Source: Proteiniphilum sp. X52 (GTDB taxonomy: Bacteria; Bacteroidota; Bacteroidia; Bacteroidales; Dysgonomonadaceae). Taken from it: DNA of 64,000 nt. The notes beneath the pieces were generated by a model that was given only the letters and a program-made list of their open reading frames with translations, was not told the origin of the DNA and searched no databases. Below are positions 36,615 to 44,899 of the stretch, one piece after another. Position 1 is the first letter of the stretch, and each line of letters starts with the position of its first letter. The position numbers and the translations under genes were made by a program. The stretch is taken from contig NZ_RDSD01000005.1 of NCBI RefSeq assembly GCF_003712195.1, positions 1 to 64,000 on the forward strand, read 5' to 3'.

Positions 36615-37782
36615 TTCCTTCCAAGATTGTGTATGAAACATTAATATTATCATCAAAAATAACAAAATCAGCATCCTTGTTTTTTTGGATAGATCCTTTC
36701 TGCCGATCTATCTTCATCATGCGGGCCGGGGTTAAGGTCATCATCTTTACCGCTTCCACCAAAGGGACTTCGGCTATGTTTACCATGGTTCTGACTAATC
36801 GGTCGGTGGTGGCAACACTTCCGGCAAAAGCGGTGCGATCGGGTAGTTTTGCCACACCATCCTCGATGATCACCTTTTGCCCCTTGTCGAGGCTACCCAG
36901 GATAGACTCACCGTCAGGCATCCCCGCTCCCCGCATTGAGTCGGTACATAGCGCGGTTTTGTCAGACCCTTTGAATTTATATACGAACTGAAGCAACGAC
37001 TTGGGCAGATGTACCCCATCGGCAATGATCTCCACATTCATGTCATCGATCAGGTAGGCCGCTTCCACAATACCGGCATACCGGAAGGCATTTCTGCGGG
37101 TGACGGTCGACATGGCCGAATAGAGATGGGTAATATGGTTGAATCCGGCGTTGTAGGCATCCACAACCTCTTCATAAATAGCATCGCTATGGGCGATAGA
37201 GGTGAGGATATTTTTGTCCCTGAGAACTTTCCCAAACTCCAATGCGCCGGGCAGTTCCGGCGCCAGGCTCCAACGGACGATGTCGTCCGACGCAGCCAAT
37301 ATCTTATTGTATTCTTCCGGTTCGGGATTTCTGAGGTATTGGGGATCCTGAGCACCCCGCTGGTTATAGGCGAAATAGGGGCCTTCAAGGTGGAGTCCAA
37401 GCAATTTGGCTCCTTTGGTGTTCTGTTTTACCGCTTCTTTATAGGTGGAGAATGTTTTCATCAACTCTTCGAATGTGCTGGTAAGGGTTGTAGGTAAAAG
37501 CGCGGTAGTCCCGTGCTTTGCATGTGTTTCGGCCGCACCGAGGTACGCTTCCACAGTTCCGTCCATAAAGTCATGTCCGCCACCACCATGGGTGTGGATA
37601 TCGATGAATCCGGACGACACATATTTGTTTTGGGCATCGATGACCACATCTCCGTCTTCCGAAATAACTTCGTGAGGGTTTGCAATATCGACTATTTTCC
37701 CGTTCCCACACACAATGGCCAGATTCTCTTCTATCCTATCAGGGAAGATGATCTTTCCGTTTTTTATGATGATTCGACTCAT
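36595..37782 (-). CDS. nagA: N-acetylglucosamine-6-phosphate deacetylase
   Basis: A 395-residue cytoplasmic amidohydrolase. The metal site and family motifs are present: FIDIHTHGGGGHDFMDG, GLHLEGPYF, TSIAHSDA, GFNHITHLYSAMS, CTDSMRGAGMPDG, and a C-terminal KMMTLTPARMMKIDRQKGSI. It removes acetate from GlcNAc-6-phosphate, feeding NagB. In transcription order it follows the permease gene by 140 bp. Its presence with nagB shows that the pathway ends in amino-sugar catabolism. Confidence 0.93.
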   Translation of the reverse strand: MSRIIIKNGKIIFPDRIEENLAIVCGNGKIVDIANPHEVISEDGDVVIDAQNKYVSSGFIDIHTHGGGGHDFMDGTVEAYLGAAETHAKHGTTALLPTTLTSTFEELMKTFSTYKEAVKQNTKGAKLLGLHLEGPYFAYNQRGAQDPQYLRNPEPEEYNKILAASDDIVRWSLAPELPGALEFGKVLRDKNILTSIAHSDAIYEEVVDAYNAGFNHITHLYSAMSTVTRRNAFRYAGIVEAAYLIDDMNVEIIADGVHLPKSLLQFVYKFKGSDKTALCTDSMRGAGMPDGESILGSLDKGQKVIIEDGVAKLPDRTAFAGSVATTDRLVRTMVNIAEVPLVEAVKMMTLTPARMMKIDRQKGSIQKNKDADFVIFDDNINVSYTILEGNVIHRN

Positions 37783-37799
37783 ATAATTAAAAATTACTA

Positions 37800-37926
37800 A
37801 TTACTAATTACTGATTACCAATTATCCACATCGGTCCATTAGCACATTACTCTCATTGGCATATTGGCCTATTATTCTTATTAGCACATTATTCTTATTG
37901 TCACATTATTCTTATTTGCACATTAA
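37800..37926. repeat. Degenerate tandem repeats between nagA and the permease
   Basis: ATTACTA units at 37793-37818, followed by four or five degenerate units of about 17 to 22 bp built on TTAGCACATTATTC (for example near 37840, 37880, 37897 and 37915). Very similar CACATTGGCACATT words occur at 46514-46605. Confidence 0.65.
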
Positions 37927-39275
37927 TCTTGTTTTCTCCATGATTTTATTTTGTGTCCACTGGCAGCGTACCAAACAATATAGGCAAAGCAGGGAATCAG
38001 GATCCAATATCCCCGCTTCATTGCTTCAAAGGGAGATAAGGAAGCATTCAATTCCACAAAAGCATTGTACACAATGGGCATGATGGCGCTTCCGCACAGA
38101 GCCATCACCAGGAATGAGGCTCCCAGATTGGTGTATTTGCCTAACCCGTTAATAGCCAGTGGCCAGATGCCGGCATAGAGCAACGCGTTTGGAAGCCCCA
38201 TCATTACTAAATACCAGAGGGAGATATCGGAAGTGATACCAAGAAACCGCACCGTTCCCGACGTGGTTATTATCATCACGGATAGCAGCAAATTGATGGA
38301 GGCACAAATCAGGAGGGCGTTCCGCTGCTTCAGGTATTTTGGTATAAGCGCGATACCCAAGAAATAACCGATAAACGTCAATAACATGGTATAAGAGGGG
38401 ATATTCTGGGCTGGTCCCGCCAGACTCTCCCCCATAGTCCCCGCGTATTGAATACTGGTGCCCAACGCGATCATTTGGGTTCCTATATGAAAGAACATGG
38501 CGATCATCCCTAAAATAAGTGCCGGATATTGTAAGATGGATTTACGTGAATTTATATCTTCTGCCGACTGTTTATTTTCTATAGAGGGATCTAAATCAGG
38601 CAAAGGTGAGTGACGGACAATTATACCGAAGATAAAAAGCGCCATACCCAAAATGAGGTAAGGTGTCATCACTCCCTTTATCAAGGTGTCTAAAGCTGTT
38701 TCCAGGGCTATCCCGGTGTAATTTCCCGCTTCAATCTCCCGCATAAGTACTTTGTCGGATTCCCTGATAACGACGGCTGCGAATATCAGATTGGCAATCA
38801 CTCCTGCCAGTTTATTGCCGGTACCCACCATACTCATCCTTTTGGCCGCGCTCTCCATGGGGCCCACAATAGTCACATAAGGGTTAGCCGCAGACTGAAG
38901 AATAGTCAACCCCGCTCCCAACAGGAATAATCCCACAAGAAAGATTTGATAGATACGCCAGTAAGCAGCCGGAACAAAAAGCAAAGCTCCTATCGACATA
39001 CACCATAGTCCAAACATCATCCCTTTTTTATAACCCACCTTGTTCAGCAGGAAGGAAGAGGGTATTGCCATGATCAGATAAGCGATATAAAAGGCAAATG
39101 TCACCAGATAGGACTGGAAATTCGATAATTGGAGTGTTAGCTGGAAATAGGGTATTAAAATAGTGTTTACCCACGAGACCAGTCCGAAAATAAAAAACAA
39201 TAACGCCAATATTATCATCGACTTGATTGTTGTGCTCCTGTCTTGTACATAATTAATTTGAGGGCTGTCACTCAT
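37923..39275 (-). CDS. FucP-type sugar permease (FHS family, MFS)
   Basis: A 450-residue membrane protein of about 12 helices. It has the hallmark of the fucose/galactose/glucose:H+ symporter family: LLFFIFGLVSWVNTILIPYF, FYIAYLIMAIPSSFLLNKVG, GLTILQSAANPYVTIVGP and a conserved GTGNKLAG. In Bacteroidetes, members beside nagA/nagB import N-acetylhexosamines; L-fucose or galactose are alternatives. Its promoter region (39276-39387) contains a -7 box and a palindrome. Confidence 0.9.
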   Translation of the reverse strand: MSDSPQINYVQDRSTTIKSMIILALLFFIFGLVSWVNTILIPYFQLTLQLSNFQSYLVTFAFYIAYLIMAIPSSFLLNKVGYKKGMMFGLWCMSIGALLFVPAAYWRIYQIFLVGLFLLGAGLTILQSAANPYVTIVGPMESAAKRMSMVGTGNKLAGVIANLIFAAVVIRESDKVLMREIEAGNYTGIALETALDTLIKGVMTPYLILGMALFIFGIIVRHSPLPDLDPSIENKQSAEDINSRKSILQYPALILGMIAMFFHIGTQMIALGTSIQYAGTMGESLAGPAQNIPSYTMLLTFIGYFLGIALIPKYLKQRNALLICASINLLLSVMIITTSGTVRFLGITSDISLWYLVMMGLPNALLYAGIWPLAINGLGKYTNLGASFLVMALCGSAIMPIVYNAFVELNASLSPFEAMKRGYWILIPCFAYIVWYAASGHKIKSWRKQD

Positions 39276-39300
39276 ATTGTTATAAATTAAAAAAATGATA

Positions 39301-39361
39301 GAAGCGCTTCAATGTATTCAAAACACAAAATTATTTTTTATATGATGAGGAAATGCTTCAA
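39301..39361 (-). promoter_or_regulatory. Promoter and candidate operator of the permease-nag operon
   Basis: A -7 box TAATTTTG lies on the minus strand at 39326-39333. A perfect palindrome GAAGCGCTTC (39301-39310) lies between it and the ATG. GCTTCAA occurs at 39306-39312 and again at 39355-39361, so TTGAAGC is a direct repeat flanking the -7 region, as expected for an AraC-type regulator. The XylR-like regulator gene begins further upstream in the same direction. Confidence 0.5.
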
Positions 39362-39387
39362 AAACGTAATTGTGTTTTCAAATAACG

Positions 39388-40551
39388 TTATTCCTTGTGA
39401 GAATCGCCATATTTTTTACGGTACTCAAGAGGGGTATAGCCTTTCATTTTTTTAAAAATACGGGAAATGTTTTTACAATCATTGAATCCTGACTCGAGTG
39501 CGAGATCAAACAGTGTTCTGTCGGTAGTCAACAGTAAATGTGCAAAATAATTGATCCTGCAACTTAGAATAAACTGATAAATGGAGGTTCCCATTTCGTC
39601 TTTGAATTTCACTTCCAGGTTACGCCGGGATAGAGGCACCTGTTCTATTAGAGACTCAATCACGATATTAGAAGTAAAATTATCTTCGATATAATTTACA
39701 ATTTGTGAAATATATTCATTGGAAATATCGTATCTCTCCGTAGACTTGCGGAGCTCGAATCTGGTCGGCCGGATAACGATATTGAAAGGTTCTGTGATTT
39801 CGCCTTTACTCATCCTGTCAATGAGTCTTCCCGCCTCATATCCTCCTTTTTCCACATCTGTGACAATAGAAGAGATAGGCGGGTCGGACAGATTACAAAT
39901 CAGTTCGTCATTATCTACTCCCATCAAAGCAATCTCTTCGGGAATTCGTATATTATTGATCTTGCAGATTTGGGATACCCTTAATGCGAAATTATCGTCG
40001 CAGGCAAACAGACCCACAGGTTTAGGCAGGGACAAGAGCCATTCATCGAGTTGTATATGACTGCTTCCCCATTCCTCCCCATTCAGATTTTCGCTTTCGA
40101 AATAATGATAATTCCCGCCAATTTTTTCTATTTGCGACCTGAATCCTTCTGCTCTTTCTCGTGACCAAACCACTCCCTTATTTCCATAGAATGCAAAATT
40201 CCGGTAACGCCTTTTGATGAAGAATTGTGCCGCCATCTCTCCTGTACCGAAATAATCTCCGGTGAGATTGGAGAAGTAGGGACTCCGTTCTTTGTAATTC
40301 TGAAGTAGAATTGGGATATTCAACGACTTCAGTAGATTTGTTCCTTCATGATCCCAGCGCGCCACAATAGCGTCGGCCGCCCATTCTTTGGCCCACTCCA
40401 CAATCCCCTCTTTACCGTACAGTGTTTTATAGTAGGCGGGTAGGCGATAAAAGATCCAAGGGCCGTGTTCCTTGGAATATTGGATCAACCCTCTGAGCAG
40501 CCGGCGACTGAATTCGCTGGAATAATCAATAAGAATAAGTATTTTTAGCAT
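39388..40551 (-). CDS. XylR-type AraC-family transcriptional regulator
   Basis: A 387-residue cytoplasmic regulator. Residues 1 to about 275 are a LacI-like periplasmic-binding fold (KILILIDYSSEFSRRLLRGL, ADAIVARWDHEG, VGLFACDDNFALRVSQIC, IALMGVDNDELIC). Residues about 280 to 385 are an AraC helix-turn-helix pair (LIEQVPLSRRNLEVKFKDE, FDLALESGFNDCKNISRIFK). This is the xylose-regulator architecture, but in Bacteroidetes the family serves many sugars. Its place before the permease and nag genes suggests it senses an amino sugar or fucose. Its upstream region has a candidate attenuator or sRNA. Confidence 0.9.
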   Translation of the reverse strand: MLKILILIDYSSEFSRRLLRGLIQYSKEHGPWIFYRLPAYYKTLYGKEGIVEWAKEWAADAIVARWDHEGTNLLKSLNIPILLQNYKERSPYFSNLTGDYFGTGEMAAQFFIKRRYRNFAFYGNKGVVWSRERAEGFRSQIEKIGGNYHYFESENLNGEEWGSSHIQLDEWLLSLPKPVGLFACDDNFALRVSQICKINNIRIPEEIALMGVDNDELICNLSDPPISSIVTDVEKGGYEAGRLIDRMSKGEITEPFNIVIRPTRFELRKSTERYDISNEYISQIVNYIEDNFTSNIVIESLIEQVPLSRRNLEVKFKDEMGTSIYQFILSCRINYFAHLLLTTDRTLFDLALESGFNDCKNISRIFKKMKGYTPLEYRKKYGDSHKE

Positions 40552-40600
40552 AATGGAAGGTCATTAAATGTTCAATTATAGTGGACAATTTCTCACAGCG

Positions 40601-40627
40601 GCAGAAAGCAAATAAATTTGCTTCTGC
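40601..40627 (-). repeat. Hairpin in the regulator leader
   Basis: GCAGAAAGCAAAT pairs with ATTTGCTTCTGC with one bulged A and a 2-nt loop. It lies 50 nt upstream of the regulator's ATG. The dispersed motif GCTTAACGGAAAAGTTCA follows directly at about 40634. Confidence 0.5.
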
Positions 40628-40714
40628 TCGTTTCGCTTAACGGAAAAGTTCAAAAATCGAAAAACACCTCATTTAAGCCTCAAATATAGATATTTTTTTT
40701 AGATAACCAAAAAT

Positions 40715-40805
40715 TAAAAAAAAGAGGCCCCCTCGATCGAGAAGGCCTCTTTTATATCGGTTAACGTGATATCAGCCTTAAGGTAAAAAAGATTGTTTTA
40801 GGTTA
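40715..40805 (-). ncRNA. Candidate small RNA or attenuated leader, about 90 nt
   Basis: Minus-strand transcript predicted from a consensus promoter at 40812-40842 to an intrinsic terminator at 40720-40753. It has no coding frame. The transcript is upstream of the XylR-like gene (ATG at 40551), so it can be a separate sRNA or the terminated leader of that gene. The rpsO transcript is not the source, because rpsO has its own terminator at 41018-41052. Confidence 0.5.
40720..40753 (-). terminator. Intrinsic terminator
   Basis: AAAAGAGGCC (40720-40729) and GGCCTCTTTT (40744-40753) form a 10-bp stem; on the minus strand the stem is followed by a run of nine T. TCGATCGA in the loop can pair further. 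A classic intrinsic terminator in minus-strand reading. Confidence 0.85.
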
Positions 40806-40811
40806 TCGATG

Positions 40812-40842
40812 CAAAGATAGAGCGCTATTTTGAATCTGCAAA
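40812..40842 (-). promoter_or_regulatory. Consensus Bacteroidetes promoter of the candidate sRNA
   Basis: Minus strand: TTTG (40839-40842), 19 nt, TATCTTTG (40812-40819). This matches TTTG-N19-TAnnTTTG exactly and has the same geometry as the rpsO promoter 570 bp away. Start expected near 40805. Confidence 0.75.
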
Positions 40843-41017
40843 AAAAAATCATATGTTATAAGACATATTTTTGTAACATATTTTTAAATGATGCCATTTA
40901 TATTCAATAAAAAACACATATGTAAATGTTTGTTATCTTGTTTGTTATGTGTTCCCATGCTCCTGGGTGTCATTGAGTGAAAGCTTAAATTCATTTAAGG
41001 GAAGCGCAAATAACAAA

Positions 41018-41052
41018 AAAAGAGGATAAAAACAGTTGTTCCATCCTCTTTT
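41018..41052 (-). terminator. rpsO terminator
   Basis: AAAAGAGGAT and ATCCTCTTTT pair across a 15-nt loop, 19 bp after the rpsO stop; minus-strand reading ends in TTTTTTT. Confidence 0.85.
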
Positions 41053-41070
41053 GGTCTCTCTTTGAGAAAA

Positions 41071-41340
41071 TTATTTTCTGATGCCCAGTTCCTTGATAAT
41101 GGAACGATATCTTTCGATGTCGGTATCAATCAGATAATCGAGTAAACGGCGGCGCTTACCCACTAAAATTCTCAATGCTCTTTCTGTGTTATAATCTTTT
41201 TTGTTTGACTTGAGATGCCCAGTCAAATGCGAAATACGGTAGGAGAACAATGCTATCTGTGCTTCTGGTGAGCCAGTATCAGTGTTGGACTTCCCGTATT
41301 TGGCAAAGATTTCCTTCTTTTTAGCAGAATCTAAGTACAT
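41071..41340 (-). CDS. rpsO: 30S ribosomal protein S15
   Basis: An 89-residue protein with all S15 hallmarks: [40 protein letters not shown], and [12 protein letters not shown]. It binds 16S rRNA early in 30S assembly. It is a single-gene transcript with its own promoter and terminator. It marks the right boundary of the glycan region. Confidence 0.98.
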   Translation of the reverse strand: MYLDSAKKKEIFAKYGKSNTDTGSPEAQIALFSYRISHLTGHLKSNKKDYNTERALRILVGKRRRLLDYLIDTDIERYRSIIKELGIRK

Positions 41341-41382
41341 ACGATTTGTAAATAATATTTAGTGTATAAAACTTTTGGGTTG

Positions 41383-41413
41383 CAAAGGTACGTCTAAATT
41401 TGCTAATTCCAAA
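41383..41413 (-). promoter_or_regulatory. rpsO promoter
   Basis: Minus strand: TTTG (41410-41413), 19 nt, TACCTTTG (41383-41390). Exact match to the Bacteroidetes primary-sigma consensus, 43 bp upstream of the ATG. Confidence 0.85.
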
Positions 41414-41647
41414 CAGTTTTACCATTTTCTTTTAGGTCATATGATTGCCACTAAGGCATTCCACTCACCATGTTTTGTGCCCCATTACACTCTTATGAGC
41501 TAAATGAGTAAAACTCGCTTCGCTCAGACAGCTCCTCTTTTATACGTTCATTTTGAGGTATGGATCCACAAAAAACATCCAAAGGTTTTTGCTTAGTTGC
41601 AATCACTATATCATCAAATCATCACTGCCTGTGCCGATTTATCGGGG

Positions 41648-42916
41648 TTATTCCGCTCTTCGCCGTAATTTCCCGCTCAATCGTTTCACGGCATCCATTA
41701 TCTCCTGATCGGGTTCAATGACGTTGTATTCACCCCAGAAGCCAGGGTCAAGAAAATGTTCCACCTTTTCAGCGATTACGTCGGTAGACCTGATCCGTTC
41801 ATTGCGGGGGAATTTCACCACATTGTTGCCATACCTGTCGGTAATGGCCATTTCCGAGCCGATAGAGTAGGTAGTGGCAAACAAGCCGAAGAATCGGTTT
41901 GTCCATCGCACGCGGAATGAAACTTCAGTACTGCTGTAATTAAAGAACCACTTTCCGTTACTTTCCGTAAAATCCACCACATATTGCGCCTTGTTTACTT
42001 CCACCCTCATCTTCGAGGGTTTTCGCCTGATAAATATGTTGGCCGCATCTTTGCGGTCTTCCACATTCATGTTAAATTCCATACGGGCAAAGGCGAGGGA
42101 TGCGGCATCCAGATAAATATTTCCCCTGAACAGGATTTCTTTTATTCCCGGAAGGGGTGCAAATGAAAGGATGTAGTGGGGTTTGTCGTTGATATTGATC
42201 AGGCCCTCGATATGGAATTGATACTCTGATGCATCTGTTCCGAAGACAATCTCCGGGTTCTTGGCAATATCAAGCATTAACGCATCGCTGATACCTCCCT
42301 GAAATTTCAGAAGGATGGTGTCGCGGGGAGAGATATCGGTGGCCTTGCGTCCAATATAAATTTTGGCCTGATCATTACTGTAAGAACTGTAGGTGGCTTT
42401 ATAAATATCCAGTACTGTCTCCACCAATGAAATATAATTTGATCCTTTCTTTACCGACTCGCGATAGAAAGCAACCATCATGTGGGGATTGTCGGGGTAG
42501 TTCTGTGGAATACGTTTCAATGCCTCGCGTATCAACTCTTTTCCGTCGCCCGAAACTACGACAACTTCACTCAGTTCGATGGGGGAGGGCTTTAGGGTAA
42601 TATGATTGTTAGGATTATCGATCAGCGTGATTATCGGAATCTCCCGGTTCTCGTATCCCAGATAACGGATAAGCAGTTGTGAGTTTTTTGTAAAAGCGGG
42701 GACGCGAATGGAGAAATATCCATCCTGGTTAGTGACGCTTGACACATTCACCTGTTGTACCGAAACACTTGCGTTGACCAGCGGCTCTTTGGTGTCGCCA
42801 CCAATCACCCTGCCCCTAAGCAGATAGGTGGAATCCGGCTGGGCAGTATTTCCGGAAAACAGGCTCGAAGTGGGCAGGAGACAAAGAAATAGGAGCAGAC
42901 GGAGCAAGTTGTTCAT
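41648..42916 (-). CDS. CarboxypepD_reg-like domain outer-membrane-associated protein
   Basis: A 422-residue secreted protein (signal peptide ending LFSGNTA). Residues 30 to 115 are a carboxypeptidase-regulatory-like beta-sandwich (LLRGRVIGGDTKEPLVNASV, NQDGYFSIRVP), as found in SusC-type and DUF5686-type proteins. The rest has EALKRIPQNYPDNPHMMVAFYRE and a beta-rich segment that would fit periplasmic or outer-membrane association. No barrel-length C-terminus is present. Function unknown. It is divergent from nadB and unrelated to the glycan locus by position. Confidence 0.7.
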   Translation of the reverse strand: MNNLLRLLLFLCLLPTSSLFSGNTAQPDSTYLLRGRVIGGDTKEPLVNASVSVQQVNVSSVTNQDGYFSIRVPAFTKNSQLLIRYLGYENREIPIITLIDNPNNHITLKPSPIELSEVVVVSGDGKELIREALKRIPQNYPDNPHMMVAFYRESVKKGSNYISLVETVLDIYKATYSSYSNDQAKIYIGRKATDISPRDTILLKFQGGISDALMLDIAKNPEIVFGTDASEYQFHIEGLININDKPHYILSFAPLPGIKEILFRGNIYLDAASLAFARMEFNMNVEDRKDAANIFIRRKPSKMRVEVNKAQYVVDFTESNGKWFFNYSSTEVSFRVRWTNRFFGLFATTYSIGSEMAITDRYGNNVVKFPRNERIRSTDVIAEKVEHFLDPGFWGEYNVIEPDQEIMDAVKRLSGKLRRRAE

Positions 42917-43135
42917 ACCAAAATAATTAAGAGTGTGAGACAGGTGGTGTCGTGATGTTTAGCAGCCGGTTCATTTACATATACAAAGAAAACAAATTAG
43001 GAGAGATTTTCGGGGCGCATAACGTTTTTTAACCATGTTGGCGCCTTGATAGGACCCATACAGTGGAAGAAATGAAGGTATGCGGTGAGGGGGAAAGGAT
43101 TTATGGAAATGGCTGATGATTCCGAAAAAATCATC

Positions 43136-43143
43136 TAAATTTG
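43136..43143 (+). promoter_or_regulatory. -7 box of the nadB promoter
   Basis: TAAATTTG matches TAnnTTTG and lies 28 bp before the nadB ATG. No clean TTTG is present at the -33 position, so the promoter is only half consensus. Confidence 0.5.
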
Positions 43144-43171
43144 TATCGGAATAATCCTAAAAAAGAGGGAA

Positions 43172-44752
43172 ATGGTTTATAGATACGATTTTCTTGTGAT
43201 CGGTTCGGGCATTGCCGGAATGAGTTACGCCCTGAAAGTGGCGAGACACGGGAAAGTGGCCATCGCGGCGAAAAATTCACTGGAAGACGCCAATACATAT
43301 TATGCACAAGGAGGGATTGCCTCCGTGACTAATCCGTGGGATAATTTCGAGAAGCATATCACCGACACGTTGGATGCCGGAGCAGGGCTTTGTGACGTGG
43401 AGGTGGTGGAAAAGGTGGTGCGTGAAGCGCCCGATCAAATCGGGGAACTGATAAGATGGGGTGTTGATTTCGATAAAGATGACAAGGGCAATTTCGATCT
43501 CCACCGGGAAGGAGGGCATTCTGAATTTCGTATCTTGCATCATAAGGATAATACCGGGGCAGAAATCCAGGACAGCCTGATCGAGACTGTCCGAAACCAT
43601 CCCAATATTGACGTGTTTGATCACCATTTTGCCATAGAAGTGCTTACGCAGCATCATTTGGGACAGGTGGTTACCAGGCATACTTCGGGCATTGAATGTT
43701 ACGGGGCTTACATCCTCAACCAGGAGACCAATGAAATCGACACGTTTCTTGCCCGGGTCACCATGATGGCCACGGGCGGGATAGGCTGTATTTATCAGAC
43801 CACCACCAACCCGCTGGTCGCTACCGGCGACGGTATTGCCATGGTGGCGCGCGCCAAGGGTGAGATCAAAGGGATGGAATTTGTGCAATTTCATCCCACC
43901 GCATTGTATCATCCCGGCGCGCGTCCTTCGTTTCTTATTACCGAGGCGATGCGCGGTTACGGAGGTGTGTTGAAGACACTCGACGGGGAGGAGTTTATGC
44001 ACAAATATGATGATCGGGGATCGCTTGCTCCCCGTGATATTGTTGCTCGTGCAATCGACACCGAGATGAAAGAGAAAGGTTTTGAGCACCTCTTTCTGGA
44101 TGTGACCCATAAAGACCCGGAAGAGACCCGGAAACATTTCCCCACCATTTATGACAAATGCCTTTCCTACGGGATAGATATCACGAAAGATATGATTCCT
44201 GTGGCTCCTGCGGCCCACTATTTGTGTGGAGGGATTAAAGTGAATATGGATGGAGAGACCAGTATCAGTCGCCTGTATGCTAACGGTGAGTGTGCTTGTA
44301 CCGGACTTCACGGAGCCAACCGGCTGGCATCGAATTCCTTGATCGAGGCAGTAGTTTTCGCGGATGCTGCGGCGAAACATTCTATCCCTCTCTTCAGGCA
44401 GTACCCTTTCCGGGAAGATATTCCATCCTGGAATGCCGAAGGGGTAACCTCTCCCGAAGAAATGGTGTTGATCACGCAGAGTTACAGGGAAGTGGGACAG
44501 ATCATGTCTTCCTATGTGGGTATTGTCCGTTCGGATTTGCGTTTACAAAGAGCCCTTAACCGGCTGAATATCCTGTTCCGGGAAACCGAGGATCTCTTCC
44601 AGCGTTCTGTGGTATCGCGTGACATTTGTGAGTTGAGAAATATCATCAAGGTGGGATATATGGTTATTAAACAGGCTATGGCGCGAAAAGAGAGCAGGGG
44701 ATTGCATTATACTGTGGACTATCCCGGTCAGGATCCCGGTTCGGTGCTTTAA
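43172..44752 (+). CDS. nadB: L-aspartate oxidase
   Basis: A 526-residue FAD enzyme of the succinate dehydrogenase/fumarate reductase flavoprotein family. It shows the dinucleotide fold DFLVIGSGIAGMSYALKVA, ANTYYAQGGIASV, the catalytic region with EGGHSEFRILHHKDNTG, MATGGIGCIYQTTTNP, and GANRLASNSLIEAVVFADAA. It oxidises aspartate to iminoaspartate for NAD synthesis, using fumarate as acceptor in anaerobes. The stop codon TAA shares its last base with the first base of the MITE-like element, so the extreme C-terminus (PGSVL) may have been set by the insertion. Confidence 0.95.
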   Translation: MVYRYDFLVIGSGIAGMSYALKVARHGKVAIAAKNSLEDANTYYAQGGIASVTNPWDNFEKHITDTLDAGAGLCDVEVVEKVVREAPDQIGELIRWGVDFDKDDKGNFDLHREGGHSEFRILHHKDNTGAEIQDSLIETVRNHPNIDVFDHHFAIEVLTQHHLGQVVTRHTSGIECYGAYILNQETNEIDTFLARVTMMATGGIGCIYQTTTNPLVATGDGIAMVARAKGEIKGMEFVQFHPTALYHPGARPSFLITEAMRGYGGVLKTLDGEEFMHKYDDRGSLAPRDIVARAIDTEMKEKGFEHLFLDVTHKDPEETRKHFPTIYDKCLSYGIDITKDMIPVAPAAHYLCGGIKVNMDGETSISRLYANGECACTGLHGANRLASNSLIEAVVFADAAAKHSIPLFRQYPFREDIPSWNAEGVTSPEEMVLITQSYREVGQIMSSYVGIVRSDLRLQRALNRLNILFRETEDLFQRSVVSRDICELRNIIKVGYMVIKQAMARKESRGLHYTVDYPGQDPGSVL

Positions 44753-44884
44753 GAAGCTGTTTTGAATTTTTTCGTCCATTGTTTTTTAGCCATTTTTTGA
44801 TGGATTTGGATTTTCATTGATTGAAATGTGGCGGGCCATTTAAAAGCAATGAAAGTTCAAAGGTGCGAAAAAGGGCAAAAACAA
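44752..44884. mobile_element. MITE-like element, copy 2 (truncated)
   Basis: Inverse orientation to copy 1. It begins AGAAGCTGTTTTGAATTTTT at the last base of the nadB stop codon and matches copy 1 to about 44884 (GGGCAAAAACAA), where the remaining 60 bp and the second terminal repeat are missing. It fills nearly all of the nadB-folP spacer. Confidence 0.8.
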
Positions 44885-44899
44885 GCTCCCAGTTCCACA

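Noticed and set aside
37793-37926. Possible CRISPR-like array
   Set aside because: Units are only 17-22 bp, degenerate, without unique spacers, and no cas genes are present.
43277-44380. 367-residue frame antisense to nadB
   Set aside because: Long but entirely opposite a well-conserved aspartate oxidase; the composition reflects the complementary codons.
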